Below, one piece after another: positions 1 through 8,901 of a stretch of 64,000 nt of DNA (the first letter of the stretch is position 1; every line of letters begins with the position of its first letter). The translations under genes and the position numbers were made by a program. Below the pieces are notes generated by a model. It was not told the DNA's origin. It saw only the letters and a list, made by a program, of their open reading frames with translations, and did no database searches. This stretch comes from Burkholderia sp. D-99 (lineage in GTDB: Bacteria > Pseudomonadota > Gammaproteobacteria > Burkholderiales > Burkholderiaceae), in NCBI RefSeq assembly GCF_011605345.1, contig NZ_JAAOXM010000002.1, forward strand, positions 62,001-126,000, given 5' to 3'.

Positions 1-1
1 C

Positions 2-34
2 CCGACCCAGGTCGAGATCGTCGACTATCACTGA
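2..34 (+). CDS. higB: HigB-type toxin, C-terminal tail (partial)
   Basis: Only the last ten codons lie in the window, ending in VEIVDYH and a TGA at 32-34. That ending is typical of RelE/HigB ribosome-dependent mRNA interferases, and the frame stops 12 bases before an obvious higA antitoxin start. HigB-then-HigA order is the family's usual reversed toxin-first arrangement. The identification rests on the tail sequence and on the neighbour; the catalytic part is outside the window. Confidence 0.55.
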   Translation, partial: PTQVEIVDYH

Positions 35-46
35 CTGGAGCTTTGC

Positions 47-349
47 ATGCTCAAGAATGGAATGCGCCCGATTCATCCGGGCGAAGTCCTGCGGGAAGAA
101 TTCCTCGTTCCGCTGGACATGAGCGTCAACGCACTGTCGCTCGCGTTGAACGTGCCGGCGACACGCTTGCACGAAATCGTCAAGGAACGGCGCGGTATCA
201 CGGCCGATACGGCTTACCGGCTCGCGCGCTACTTCGAGACGTCGCCGGAATTCTGGCTGAACCTGCAGACCGCCTACGATCTCAAGACACTGCCGACGCG
301 CAGCGAGATCGACCGCAAGGTCGAACCGCGCGAGCGCACGCACGCGTAA
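47..349 (+). CDS. higA: HigA-family antitoxin (HTH XRE)
   Basis: A 100-residue protein that opens with NGMRPIHPGEVLREEFLVPL, the signature start of HigA addiction-module antitoxins, followed by a helix-turn-helix of XRE type (about residues 25-75, including ALSLALNVPATRLHEIVKERRGIT and a YFETSPEFWLNLQ segment). HigA binds and neutralises the HigB mRNA interferase and represses its own operon. It follows the higB tail by 12 bases, so the two are co-transcribed. Length is normal for the family (about 95-105 residues). An overlapping reading frame starting at 43 is a shadow. Confidence 0.9.
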   Translation: MLKNGMRPIHPGEVLREEFLVPLDMSVNALSLALNVPATRLHEIVKERRGITADTAYRLARYFETSPEFWLNLQTAYDLKTLPTRSEIDRKVEPRERTHA

Positions 350-382
350 GCACCGCAGCCGCAGTTCGCCGGTGTGACTGCG

Positions 383-1669
383 TCAATGCAACCACCCGGC
401 CGCCCAGCGCGGCACCAGCGACACCAGATACAACCCGAGCCCGATCAACCCGCCGACCAGCGTGCCGTTGATGCGGATGTATTGCAGATCCTTGCCGATG
501 TTCAGCTCGATCTGCTGCGACATCTCGCGTGCATCCCAGTTGCGCACCGTGTCGCGGATATGGCGCATCAGGAAATCCGCGAAATCCGGCGCCATCTCGT
601 GCACCGCCTTCTCGACGTGCTCGTTCAGCGACGCGCGCAATGCCGGGCTCTCCGCAAGCCGCGCACCGAGCCAGCCGCCGAGCGTCGCGGCCTGCCGGTG
701 CAGTGCCGAATCGGGGCGCGCGAGATCGGCCTTCAGCCACGCGCGCAACTGATCCCACAAGTCGCGCACATACTCGTTGAACGCGGCGCCGTCGCGAACA
801 TAGCGCTTGATCTCCTCGCCCTTCGCGATGAACACGGGATCGTGCTTCAACCGCTCGGTCAACCGCACGACCGTCCGGTCGAAGCGCTGCCGCAGCTCGT
901 GCTCGGGGTCGGCCGCCACGCCCTCCAGCACGCGGCTCACCGCACTCGCGAGCATCCGCGCGCCGTTCTCGCCGAACCACTGCGTCGGCATGATCTTCTC
1001 GACCTTCGGGTACTGCGTCTTCAGCCATTCGACAATGAAGCCCGCGATCACCTCGCGGTTCTCCTCCTTGTCGAGCACGTCGACCACCTGTTCGATCGCA
1101 TCGTCGAGCAGCACCTGGTGGCGGCCGTCCTTCGTCAGCGTGTCGAGGATCGCGCCGGCCGATTGCGACAGGTCGACCCGGTCGATCACCGCGCGAAACG
1201 CATCGTGGACGAACGACTGGATCCGCGCGTCGTCGGTCATGTCGAGCGCGAAACTCATCAGCTTCGTCACATAGCCGCCGAGCGCATCGGTGTTCGCCGG
1301 CTCGCCGAGCCACGCGCCGAGTTTCTGCGCGGGATCGTGCTGGCGGATCTGCGCGGCGAGCGCGTCGGGGCCAAGGAATTTCTCGCGCACGAACACAGCG
1401 AGGTTGTCGGCGATCTTGTCCTTGTTCTTCGGAATGATCTCGGTATGACGCGACACGAATGGAATCGGCACACGGCGGAACAACGCGACGACCGCGAACC
1501 AGTCGGCGAGCGCGCCGACCATCGCGGCTTCGGCCACGGCCTTGAAACCGTCGACCCACGGGCCACGCGGCAACAGGATCGTCGTGACGAACACCGCGAC
1601 GGCGGCCAGCAGCAGCCACAGCGCGCGGCGCTTGCTTCGTTTCAGTTCGAGGGCTTTGTCAGGCGTCAT
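383..1669 (-). CDS. DUF445 family membrane protein
   Basis: A 428-residue protein of the DUF445 family, whose function is unknown. Residues about 15-35 form a hydrophobic segment (RRALWLLLAAVAVFVTTILL), followed by the conserved GFKAVAEAAMVGALADWFAVVALFR stretch that marks the family. A long helical charged region fills the middle, and a second hydrophobic segment (LVGGLIGLGLYLVSLVPRWAAGWL) lies at the very C-terminus. The protein is therefore probably anchored at both ends with a large helical domain between. It stands alone between higA and the anthranilate operon and points the same way as the latter, but 211 bases separate them, so it is probably a separate transcript. Confidence 0.85.
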   Translation of the reverse strand: MTPDKALELKRSKRRALWLLLAAVAVFVTTILLPRGPWVDGFKAVAEAAMVGALADWFAVVALFRRVPIPFVSRHTEIIPKNKDKIADNLAVFVREKFLGPDALAAQIRQHDPAQKLGAWLGEPANTDALGGYVTKLMSFALDMTDDARIQSFVHDAFRAVIDRVDLSQSAGAILDTLTKDGRHQVLLDDAIEQVVDVLDKEENREVIAGFIVEWLKTQYPKVEKIMPTQWFGENGARMLASAVSRVLEGVAADPEHELRQRFDRTVVRLTERLKHDPVFIAKGEEIKRYVRDGAAFNEYVRDLWDQLRAWLKADLARPDSALHRQAATLGGWLGARLAESPALRASLNEHVEKAVHEMAPDFADFLMRHIRDTVRNWDAREMSQQIELNIGKDLQYIRINGTLVGGLIGLGLYLVSLVPRWAAGWLH

Positions 1670-1880
1670 GGCGGCAGACGAATCGGCGATGCCGCTAATA
1701 TCCCCGATTTTCCACCGGCCGACAAACGCGCGGCATGACGCGCGACGGGCCCACGCGACCGCCGCCGCGCATCACGTCGCTCGTCACGTCACGCAACCGT
1801 CCTGCAAGCGCGCGGCCGGCGACGTCGGCGACGACACAATCCGTCCGCCGCGCCGGCCTTGCTCGTCGCGCCTGCCGCCG

Positions 1881-3101
1881 TTACAGAAACGTCTTCAGGT
1901 TCACCGCCGGATCGGCGAGCTTCACCGGATCGGGCACCGCCCCCGCCGCGATCAACCGGCGCGATGCGCCGATGTCGCGCCCGAGGTTCGCCGCGGCCAC
2001 CGCGACGATCCTGCCGTCGTCACCCAGCCCGAATACCGTGAACGGCCCGCTCGCCGGATCGCCGCGCACGACGATCGTGCGTTCGCTGCCGAACAGCCCG
2101 AGCATCTGCAGGTTGCAGTCGTACTGATCGGACCACAACCACGGCAGCTCGGCATAGGTTTCGTCGGCGCCGAGCAGGTTCGCGGCCGCGACGGCCGGCT
2201 GGTTTTCGGCCACCTGCCACGATTCGATCCGCACGTGACGCCCGAGCAGCGGATTGAAGTGCATCGTCACCTCGCCCGCCGCGAAGATCGCGGGATCGGC
2301 CGTGCGGCAGCCCGCGTCGACGCGTATCCCGTTGTCGACCTCGAGCCCCGCTGCCTGCGCGAGCTCGACATTCGGCACCACACCGATACCGACCACGACG
2401 AGGTCGGCCGGCACGTCGCCGCGATCGGTTTCGACGATCGCGCCGCCGCCCGGCGCACGACGGATCGCACGCGGCAGCGTTGCCATCTGGAAGAGCACGC
2501 CACGTGCGTCATGCAGCCGATGCGCATACGCGCCGACGACTTCCGGCAACGCGCGCTGCAGCAAGCGCGGCGCCGGATCGATCACCGTCACGTCGCAACC
2601 GAGCTGGCGCGCCGCCGCCGCGACCTCGAGGCCGATGAAACCGCCCCCGAGCACCGCCACGCGGCGGCCCGGCGAAAGCTGCGTGCGCAACGCACGCGCA
2701 TCGTCGACCGTGCGGACGTAATGCGGCGTGACACCTTCGTCGATCGCGCCGCCAAACGTGCGCACCCGCGAACCCGTCGCCAGCACGAGCCGCGCGTAAG
2801 GCAGCGTCGTGCCGTCGTCGAGCCGCACGCGCAGCGCGTCGCGCTCGATCGCGTCGACACGCGTGCCGAGCCGCAGCTCGATGCGCTGCGCGTCGTACCA
2901 CGCGGCATCGCGCACGAACGCACGCTGCTCGCCGCCATCGCTCAGCAGCGCATCCTTCGACAGCGCGGGCCGGTCGTACGGCAGCTCGCGCTCCGCGCCG
3001 ATCATCACGATGCGCGCCGCTGCGTCGCGCTCGCGCAGCGCTTCGGCCGTGCGCCGCGCCGCGTGGCCGGCGCCGACGATCACGAACGGATCAGCCGACA
3101 T
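1881..3101 (-). CDS. andAa: Anthranilate 1,2-dioxygenase, ferredoxin reductase component
   Basis: FAD- and NADH-dependent ferredoxin reductase (406 residues) that passes electrons from NADH to the Rieske ferredoxin AndAb. The N-terminus has an FAD-binding GxGxxA motif (VIVGAGHAARR, residues 6-16), and the middle has an NAD-binding fold (VAVLGGGFIGLEVAAA). A second FAD contact (FAAGEV) and a reductase C-terminal domain follow. I chose the ATG at 3101 because the protein then starts right at the Rossmann fold and overlaps the end of andAb by 11 bases; a longer in-frame start at 3179 would add 26 unrelated arginine-rich residues. It is the last gene of andAc-andAd-andAb-andAa. The family assignment is secure; the substrate comes from the operon context. 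Confidence 0.9.
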   Translation of the reverse strand: MSADPFVIVGAGHAARRTAEALRERDAAARIVMIGAERELPYDRPALSKDALLSDGGEQRAFVRDAAWYDAQRIELRLGTRVDAIERDALRVRLDDGTTLPYARLVLATGSRVRTFGGAIDEGVTPHYVRTVDDARALRTQLSPGRRVAVLGGGFIGLEVAAAARQLGCDVTVIDPAPRLLQRALPEVVGAYAHRLHDARGVLFQMATLPRAIRRAPGGGAIVETDRGDVPADLVVVGIGVVPNVELAQAAGLEVDNGIRVDAGCRTADPAIFAAGEVTMHFNPLLGRHVRIESWQVAENQPAVAAANLLGADETYAELPWLWSDQYDCNLQMLGLFGSERTIVVRGDPASGPFTVFGLGDDGRIVAVAAANLGRDIGASRRLIAAGAVPDPVKLADPAVNLKTFL

Positions 3102-3417
3102 TGACTTCCACCTGCCCGTCGACGATCCGGATCGGATAGGTCCGCACCGGCTCCGTGATCGGCGCGCATTTCGGCGCACCGGTGCGAATGTCGATCAGCC
3201 CCTGGTGCAGCGGGCATTCGACGCAGCCGTCCTCCACATAGCCTTCGGACAGCCGCGCATGGCCGTGCGTGCAGAGGTCGTGCATCGCGAACAGCTCGTC
3301 GCCGATCCGGAACACGGCGATCGGTTTCTGGCCGGCGACGCGCGCCGCCGGTTCGTCTTCGGAGAATTCGTCGAAAGCGCCGAGCGGATGCCACTCGGCG
3401 AGCATTGCTTCAGTCAT
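3091..3417 (-). CDS. andAb: Anthranilate 1,2-dioxygenase, Rieske ferredoxin component
   Basis: A 108-residue Rieske-type [2Fe-2S] ferredoxin that shuttles electrons from AndAa to the oxygenase AndAc. The cluster ligands are visible as C49-T-H51 and C68-P-L-H71, with the usual spacing. Residues 30-46 (KPIAVFRIGDELFAMHD) are the standard beta-rich ferredoxin core. A Shine-Dalgarno AAGGAAAA precedes the ATG at 3417. The gene overlaps andAa by 11 bases and follows andAd by 20 bases, so all are one transcript. Soluble three-component systems of this kind (AndA) differ from the two-component AntABC enzyme, in which the ferredoxin is fused to the reductase. Confidence 0.92.
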   Translation of the reverse strand: MTEAMLAEWHPLGAFDEFSEDEPAARVAGQKPIAVFRIGDELFAMHDLCTHGHARLSEGYVEDGCVECPLHQGLIDIRTGAPKCAPITEPVRTYPIRIVDGQVEVNVG

Positions 3418-3437
3418 GACTTTTCCTTGCTTCCGTA

Positions 3438-3914
3438 TCAGATCGGGGTTGCGAGCAGCGTCTGCACGCGCGACGTGTCGTAGATCACCCGCTTGGTCTT
3501 GTAGCGCAGCCCGTCCGGCGTGCGCACAACCGTGTCGTAGTACTTGCCGGCCTGGTACACGTTCGACTCGCCGTTGCTGCGCGTCTGCACGACGACGTAG
3601 TTGCTCTCGGTATCGATCTCGCCGTCACGTTCCGCAACAATCGTCAGGCCCGACGTCATGTGCCGGTACGTATGCTCTTCGTAGATGTTCGCGTGCCGCA
3701 GCGACACCACGCGGTCGCGCAGCATCCGCTGGTTCGTGCAGTGCACGATCCCGACCGGCAGCCCGAGGTCGGCGTTCTCCTTCGGCACGATTTCGTACGT
3801 GCAGTCCTCGGTAAACATCGTCGGCCATGCTTCGAGCCGGTTGTTGTCGAGGTGCCCGATATAGCGGTTCTGGAGCATGTAAATCTCGAACCACGTCTTC
3901 ATGTCTTCCGTCAT
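3438..3914 (-). CDS. andAd: Anthranilate 1,2-dioxygenase, small (beta) subunit
   Basis: A 158-residue ring-hydroxylating dioxygenase beta subunit, with the cone-shaped SnoaL-like fold expected from MKTWFEIYMLQNRYIGHLDNNRLEAWPTMF and the C-terminal YKTKRVIYDTSRV. Beta subunits have a structural role and hold the alpha3beta3 oxygenase together. I chose the ATG at 3914 because GGGAGAG lies just upstream; the frame is open up to a TTG at 3932 that would overlap the andAc stop, but that start is less likely. The gene lies between andAc and andAb in the order typical of the B. cepacia and operon. Confidence 0.9.
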   Translation of the reverse strand: MTEDMKTWFEIYMLQNRYIGHLDNNRLEAWPTMFTEDCTYEIVPKENADLGLPVGIVHCTNQRMLRDRVVSLRHANIYEEHTYRHMTSGLTIVAERDGEIDTESNYVVVQTRSNGESNVYQAGKYYDTVVRTPDGLRYKTKRVIYDTSRVQTLLATPI

Positions 3915-3928
3915 TTCGCTCTCCCGCC

Positions 3929-5200
3929 TCAATAGCCCATCAGCTTCTGGTAGCCGACCCAGAACTTGCGGATCAGGCTTTCGGTGATCACGGTGTCCTG
4001 CTGGTCCGGATTGCCGCGCGACATCTCGATCACCGACGTCGCGTCGCCGTCGCGCACCGTGCCGCGCTGCACGAGCTCGGTCGCCTCCGTGTCCTCCATC
4101 GAGATGTAGCCGGCCGGCCCGACGAGGTTCGCCTGCTTGATGCGCAGCGCGCGCAGCTCGGGCGTGTCGTCCGCGTAACCGAAGAAATGGAAGATCAGTT
4201 CGAAGTTGTCGGGGCCTTTCGGCAGGATCTGGCGTGCGACCAGCGTGTTGTGGATCTGCTGGATCACGAGTTGCGGGAAGATCGGCTGGATATGGTTCGT
4301 GCAGTCCTCGTCGTATTCCGACACGAGATCGAGAATCGATTCGTCCTCCAGATGGAAGCCTTCGTCGAACGAGCGAATGTTCTGCTGCTTGTACGCCGCC
4401 GACGTATCGTCACCCGTCTTCGTCACCGTGATGATGCTGTGCAGCCCGTGGTTCGCATCCGGAATCGAGCGCGCCTTCATCCCGACGCGGAAGATGTTGA
4501 AGGTCGTATGGAACAGGTGCAGCATGCTCGCGTGATACGGGTCCTTCACGTTCTCCATGTACAGCTTCCAGTTCGACTTCGAATACTGGCGCGTGCAGCC
4601 GAGATACTCGATCGGCTTATGGAAGATCCGGTCGATCCACGGGCGCATCTGCTCGCCGAGATAGTCGGGCAGCGGCATCACGTCGTCGCTGAAGGTGGCG
4701 AACACGAGCCCGCGATAGCTGTCGACGCGCAGCTTGCGCAGCCCGTGCTGCTTCGGGTCGAAGTCGGCCGGCATCCCGGACATCCCCTTCTGGCCGCGCC
4801 GGAACGGCACGCCGAGCAGGTTGCCCGAGTTGTCGAAGCTCCACTGGTGATACACGCACGTGTGCGAGCTCGCGTTGCCGCGCGACTTGCGGCACACCTG
4901 CGCGCCGCGGTGCGCGCAGCGGTTCACCCACGCGGAAAGCGTGCCGTCCTCGGTGCGCGTGACGACCACCGGCGTATCGCCGACGAACGTGCTCTTGAAG
5001 TCGCCGGCGTTCGGGATTTCCGCTTCCAGCGCGACGAAGTTCCACGTCGGCCCGCGGAAGATGCGTTCCTGCTCGCGTTCGTAGACGGCCTGCGAGCTGA
5101 ACACCTTGTACGGCACGCGCGAGCCGTCGTCGTGCGGAAAGCTCACGGCGGACGCGTCATCGCGCGAGGCGAACACGACGGGCGATTCTGTCTGCTCCAT
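3929..5200 (-). CDS. andAc: Anthranilate 1,2-dioxygenase, large (alpha) subunit
   Basis: Catalytic alpha subunit (423 residues) that dihydroxylates anthranilate to catechol, with release of CO2 and ammonia. The Rieske ligands are C95-A-H97 and C115-V-Y-H118. The mononuclear iron site is the expected bridging Asp and two His: D220, H223 and H228 in NVKDPYHASMLHLFH. An AAGGAG Shine-Dalgarno lies seven bases before the ATG at 5200; an earlier in-frame ATG at 5245 has no ribosome site and would add 15 odd residues. It is the first gene of the leftward operon, divergent from andR. Anthranilate rather than benzoate or salicylate specificity is inferred from the three-component gene set and the adjacent AraC regulator. 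Confidence 0.93.
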   Translation of the reverse strand: MEQTESPVVFASRDDASAVSFPHDDGSRVPYKVFSSQAVYEREQERIFRGPTWNFVALEAEIPNAGDFKSTFVGDTPVVVTRTEDGTLSAWVNRCAHRGAQVCRKSRGNASSHTCVYHQWSFDNSGNLLGVPFRRGQKGMSGMPADFDPKQHGLRKLRVDSYRGLVFATFSDDVMPLPDYLGEQMRPWIDRIFHKPIEYLGCTRQYSKSNWKLYMENVKDPYHASMLHLFHTTFNIFRVGMKARSIPDANHGLHSIITVTKTGDDTSAAYKQQNIRSFDEGFHLEDESILDLVSEYDEDCTNHIQPIFPQLVIQQIHNTLVARQILPKGPDNFELIFHFFGYADDTPELRALRIKQANLVGPAGYISMEDTEATELVQRGTVRDGDATSVIEMSRGNPDQQDTVITESLIRKFWVGYQKLMGY

Positions 5201-5413
5201 GTCGGACTCCTTGTGGTTCCGTTTCATTAACAAGATGGAGTCCATTTTTGAAAGGCTAATATTCGCCGTCTATCCGGAAAGTGCGATTGCGGCGGTGCAA
5301 TATCCACTTTCGGCGGATTTCTGCGCTAGCATGGCGGCACACACGACCCTGCGCACGATCGCGACCCATTCATCGGATCGAAGCGCGCGTCGCTCATACA
5401 AAGGCTGAGGCCC
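5201..5413. promoter_or_regulatory. andAc-andR divergent control region
   Basis: Shared 213-base region between andAc and andR, noticeably more AT-rich at 5220-5275 than the flanking genes. It holds an imperfect inverted repeat: ATCC..GGAAAGTG at 5272-5283 and its complement CCACTTTC..GGAT at 5304-5318. AraC/XylS activators bind paired half-sites near the promoter they activate, so this is a candidate AndR operator. No binding site for AndR is known to me in this exact form. Confidence 0.4.
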
Positions 5414-6373
5414 ATGTCCCCAACGTCGTTCGAGCCGCTCGCGCTGCGCGCGCACCGGCTGTTCGAATCCCGCGATCTCGACGAGACGCGCGAGCGGATC
5501 TCGCGCGTGATGCAGCCGCATGCGCTACTGCCGAACGGCCGCACGCATGGTGCGTCGCACATGGATTTCGTCAGGCTCGGCGGGCTCGGAATCGGCACGA
5601 TCGCATTCGGCGACGCGATGCGCGTGCAGGTCGACGCGGTCGACGGCTACTACCTGCTGATGTTCTGCCTGTCCGGCCAGGCCGAGGTGCGCGCGATGGG
5701 GCGGCAGCTCGGCGTCGACGGCCAGACCGGCGTGCTGTGCGCGCCCGGGGAGCCCTTCGACGCAGTGCTGTCCGCCGATTGCGAGCAGTTCGTGCTGCGC
5801 ATCGACGCGGCAACGGTCGGCTCGCTGACGGGCGACCCGCGCGCGACGCTCGATCCCGTGCTGCATGTCAGCGACGCCGCGCTCGCCGCGTGGCGCCAGC
5901 AACTGATGCTCGTCGCACGCTCGCCCGAACTGCTCGAACGCGCGAACGCGAACCCGCGCGTCGCGTCGCAGCTCGAGCATCTGCTGATCGACCTGTTGAT
6001 CGAAGGCCATCCGCCGTCCGTGCTGCGCGCGTCGCACCGCGACCCGGCGCCGGGCTTCGTGCGGCGCGCGCAGGAGTTCGTGAACGCGCACTACACGCAG
6101 CCGCTGCAGCTCGCCGATATTGTCCAGGCCGCCAACGTGCCCGAACGGACCCTGCGCGACGCGTTCCTGCAGTTCCGCGGAATGAGCCCGATGCAATACC
6201 TGCGCGCGACGCGGCTCGACCATGCACGCGAGTTGTTGCGCGGCGCGATGTCCGACCGGCGAATTGCCGATGTCGCGCTCGATTGCGGGTTTACCCACCT
6301 CGGACGGTTCGCGATCGCGTATCGGGAAAAGTTCGGGGAATCGCCGTCGGAAACGCTCGACGCGAAGCGGTGA
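5414..6373 (+). CDS. andR: AraC/XylS-family activator of the anthranilate operon
   Basis: A 319-residue regulator with an N-terminal AraC_binding_2-like sensing domain (about residues 30-190) and a C-terminal AraC double helix-turn-helix (about 210-315). The latter contains [45 protein letters not shown] and the family's signature [32 protein letters not shown]. It is transcribed away from andAc, matching the known arrangement of andR with andAcAdAbAa. It probably activates the operon in response to anthranilate. A GAGG lies just before the ATG. The family is certain; the role is inferred from position. Confidence 0.88.
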   Translation: MSPTSFEPLALRAHRLFESRDLDETRERISRVMQPHALLPNGRTHGASHMDFVRLGGLGIGTIAFGDAMRVQVDAVDGYYLLMFCLSGQAEVRAMGRQLGVDGQTGVLCAPGEPFDAVLSADCEQFVLRIDAATVGSLTGDPRATLDPVLHVSDAALAAWRQQLMLVARSPELLERANANPRVASQLEHLLIDLLIEGHPPSVLRASHRDPAPGFVRRAQEFVNAHYTQPLQLADIVQAANVPERTLRDAFLQFRGMSPMQYLRATRLDHARELLRGAMSDRRIADVALDCGFTHLGRFAIAYREKFGESPSETLDAKR

Positions 6374-6523
6374 CGCCGGTGCCGCATCGGCACGCGCACA
6401 CCCCGCTCCACACCGCACGTTGCATTTCGGCGGACGTCTTGCCGATCGCCATCGACCCGACTCCCACCTTCCACCCGCGCCGGAATTGACGATCGGTCGC
6501 ATTTTCGGCGGCGCCCCCGACCC

Positions 6524-6835
6524 TCACCCCCGCCGTCTGCGCCTCGGCTTGGCGTCGTGCGCAGCATCCGCAGACGGCCGGCGCACGTCGTCGAGCCGCG
6601 CCGACGCGCACGCCAGCGCGCGTTCGACCTGGTCGATCATCGTACGCGTGGCCTCGCTGCACGGACTCGCGCGCAGCAAAAGCCCCAACCACTCCAACCG
6701 CCGGGCGAGCATCGGCATGACCAGCGTTCGGACGATCAGCCGCTGATCCCGGTCCGACGGATTAAAACGCGCACATGCATCGATGAGCGCATCGAGGGTG
6801 AGTGCGGCACGGGTCGGATACGTCAAGACGTTCAT
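6524..6835 (-). CDS. Small conserved-looking protein of unknown function
   Basis: A 103-residue protein I do not recognise. The first 80 residues are predicted to be helical with a regular hydrophobic pattern (ALTLDALIDACARFNPSDRD, LIVRTLVMPMLARRLEWLGLLL), and the tail ends in a run of basic residues (KPRRRRRG). It lies 45 bases downstream of the chemoreceptor gene on the same strand and could be its co-transcribed partner. It is convergent with andR, from which 150 bases separate it. Being a real gene is likely from the amino-acid composition and position, but I see no motif that gives a function. Confidence 0.55.
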   Translation of the reverse strand: MNVLTYPTRAALTLDALIDACARFNPSDRDQRLIVRTLVMPMLARRLEWLGLLLRASPCSEATRTMIDQVERALACASARLDDVRRPSADAAHDAKPRRRRRG

Positions 6836-6880
6836 GGGTGGATACTCCCCGTCGCAGCAGGCTGCGAACCGTTATCCCGA

Positions 6881-8566
6881 TCAAAACGCGTTCCATTCGG
6901 CAGTCCCGCCCGACACCTGCGCGGTCAGCGCCCCGGCCAACGGCGCAACCGCGGGCGGTTTCGCCGGCACGGGCGGACGCGCCGGCGCGGACACCATCGT
7001 GGCGGGCGCCTCGACGGGGTTCGGGGCGAGCTTGAACGCCGACATCGCCTGCTGCAGATGGCCGGCCTGCTCCTCGAGCGAATGCGCCGCCGCGGCCGCC
7101 TGCTCGACGAGCGCCGCGTTCTGCTGCGTCGCCGTATCCATCTGCTCGATCGCCAGATTGATCTGCTCGATCCCCTGGCTCTGCTCCCGCGACGCGGCCG
7201 CGATCTCGGCGACGATATCGGACACCTGCTTGATCGCCAGCTTCACCTGCCCCATCGTCGCGCCGACGCCGGTGGCCTGCTGCGCGCTGTCCCGGATCAT
7301 CGACACCGACGCGCCGATCAGTTCCTTGATCTCCTTCGCGGCGGCCGCCGAGCGCTGCGCGAGGCTGCGCACCTCGCTCGCGACCACCGCGAAGCCGCGC
7401 CCCTGCTCGCCTGCGCGCGCCGCTTCCACCGCGGCGTTGAGCGCGAGGATGTTGGTCTGGAACGCGATGCCCTCGATCACGCCCGTGATGTCGGAAACCT
7501 GGCTGGAACTGCTGCTGACCTGCTCGATCGTCGCGACCATGTGCTGCACGGCGTCGTTGCCGGCATCGGCCATCCCGGTCGCGCGCGTCGCGAGCGTATT
7601 TGCCTGCTGCGCGTTGTCGGCATTCTGCTTCACGGTCTCGGTCAGTTGCGTCATGCTCGACGCGGTTTCCTCGAGCGACGCGGCCTGCTCTTCCGTGCGG
7701 GCCGACAGATCGGAATTGCCGCTCGCGATCTGGCGCGACGCGACCGCAACCGCTTCCGCGCTGCGCTTGATGCCGCGCACCGTCGCACTGAGCTGTCGAT
7801 CCATCTTCGCCAGCGCACCGAGCAACCGGCCGAATTCGTCATGCGAATCGATGTCGATCGGGTTGTCCAGCGTGCCGCCGGCGATTTCGTCGGCCACGCT
7901 CACGGCCTGTCCGAGCGGCGTCGAGATGTGCCGCAGCAGGTGCGCGGACACCCACGCGGCGATCAGCACGCCGATGCCCATCACACCGATCGCAATCCAT
8001 AAAATGATCCGGAATGTCGACGCGCTATCGTCGACGAACGATTTCGCCTGGGTGATGTTCAGTGCGATGTCGTCGTCGAGCGCCTGCTTGAGCGCGCCGG
8101 CGGCCGGCGACAGCCTGTCGATCGCCGCAGCGGCGGCGTCGTAGTCCCCGCCGCTCACGGCGGTGACCGCTTCGTCGACACCCGCTCTGAACTGGGGCAG
8201 CACGCCACGGATCCGGTCCGCGATCTGGCGTTCCTTGTCGCTCGTGATCGATTCGCCGTAGTAACGGTTCCATATCGTGTCGAGACGGCCCTGCTCGGCA
8301 CGAATCTCGTCGATTCCTTTGCGGACCCGCACCGGATCGCGTTCGGCCTGCACCCGGCGCATCTGAAGCTGCATCCCGAATGTGGCGGCGCGAATTTCCG
8401 ACAATTCGCTGATCGGCAGCGTATTGCCCGCATAAGCGCCATGGACGTTCGAATTCAGCCGCGACAGGCCGAATATGCCAAATACGCCGATTGCCACCAT
8501 TAATACGACGCACGTGGCGAGCGCGAAATAAATTCTGAACTTAATGCTTCTTTCAAATCGGCCCAC
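6881..8566 (-). CDS. Methyl-accepting chemotaxis protein (Tar-like four-helix-bundle sensor)
   Basis: A 561-residue transmembrane chemoreceptor. Residues 10-32 form TM1, about 35-190 a periplasmic four-helix bundle (TarH/4HB type), and about 192-213 TM2. A HAMP domain follows ([23 protein letters not shown]), then a long cytoplasmic signalling domain with the invariant hairpin [35 protein letters not shown], which contacts CheA and CheW. A proline-rich linker leads to a C-terminal EWNAF, which fits the xWxxF pentapeptide that tethers CheR. The start is a GTG at 8566 with AAGGAG six bases upstream. It lies between the anthranilate and catechol loci, so it may sense a related aromatic compound, but nothing in the sequence shows the ligand. 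Confidence 0.93.
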   Translation of the reverse strand: MGRFERSIKFRIYFALATCVVLMVAIGVFGIFGLSRLNSNVHGAYAGNTLPISELSEIRAATFGMQLQMRRVQAERDPVRVRKGIDEIRAEQGRLDTIWNRYYGESITSDKERQIADRIRGVLPQFRAGVDEAVTAVSGGDYDAAAAAIDRLSPAAGALKQALDDDIALNITQAKSFVDDSASTFRIILWIAIGVMGIGVLIAAWVSAHLLRHISTPLGQAVSVADEIAGGTLDNPIDIDSHDEFGRLLGALAKMDRQLSATVRGIKRSAEAVAVASRQIASGNSDLSARTEEQAASLEETASSMTQLTETVKQNADNAQQANTLATRATGMADAGNDAVQHMVATIEQVSSSSSQVSDITGVIEGIAFQTNILALNAAVEAARAGEQGRGFAVVASEVRSLAQRSAAAAKEIKELIGASVSMIRDSAQQATGVGATMGQVKLAIKQVSDIVAEIAAASREQSQGIEQINLAIEQMDTATQQNAALVEQAAAAAHSLEEQAGHLQQAMSAFKLAPNPVEAPATMVSAPARPPVPAKPPAVAPLAGALTAQVSGGTAEWNAF

Positions 8567-8901
8567 GTTGCTCTCCTTGAATGTTCCAGGTCGATGCGGA
8601 ACGGGAAACCCGTTGTCCCACCCTTGTTTACGGAGCGCGAAACAGCCAATTTATCGGTCGATGATGGGATAGTAAAAACCGTGCGCGTCAATAATCGAGA
8701 TACGCGCCGTTAATCTTTTTTTTCGTTAAGCCGACTTCGATGCATTCCGCGAGCATCGGTTGAAATTGTTTCATGCAGGAAACACACGCGGCCCGGCGTG
8801 CCGAATATCCTGAATAACGTGACATTGCGCCCCTCTCCAATTCGAACGGGCGCGTCGAAACAGATCGTTAGTTGCGGCAACTCGTACCCGGACAGCAGCC
8901 C
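8567..8901. other. Intergenic region between chemoreceptor and catR
   Basis: A 335-base stretch without a convincing gene. The AT-rich part (about 8640-8770) includes a run of T at 8716-8723 and must carry the leftward promoter of the chemoreceptor gene. On the minus strand near 8650-8660 there is a CCGATAA resembling the -10 of the flagellar sigma factor FliA, but I find no matching -35 TAAA at the right distance. The right-hand third, next to the catR stop, shows nothing recognisable. Confidence 0.4.

Noticed and set aside
374..1738. Long plus-strand open frame opposite the DUF445 gene
   Set aside because: Its product is low-complexity, rich in Arg and His, and it is a reverse-strand shadow of a clear DUF445 protein, as is common in high-GC DNA.
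1542..3104. 520-codon plus-strand open frame over andAa
   Set aside because: Antisense shadow of the ferredoxin reductase; no recognisable domain and no ribosome site.
8649..8680. FliA (sigma-28) promoter for the chemoreceptor
   Set aside because: A CCGATAA -10-like element is present on the minus strand, but the matching -35 (TAAA) is missing at the required spacing.
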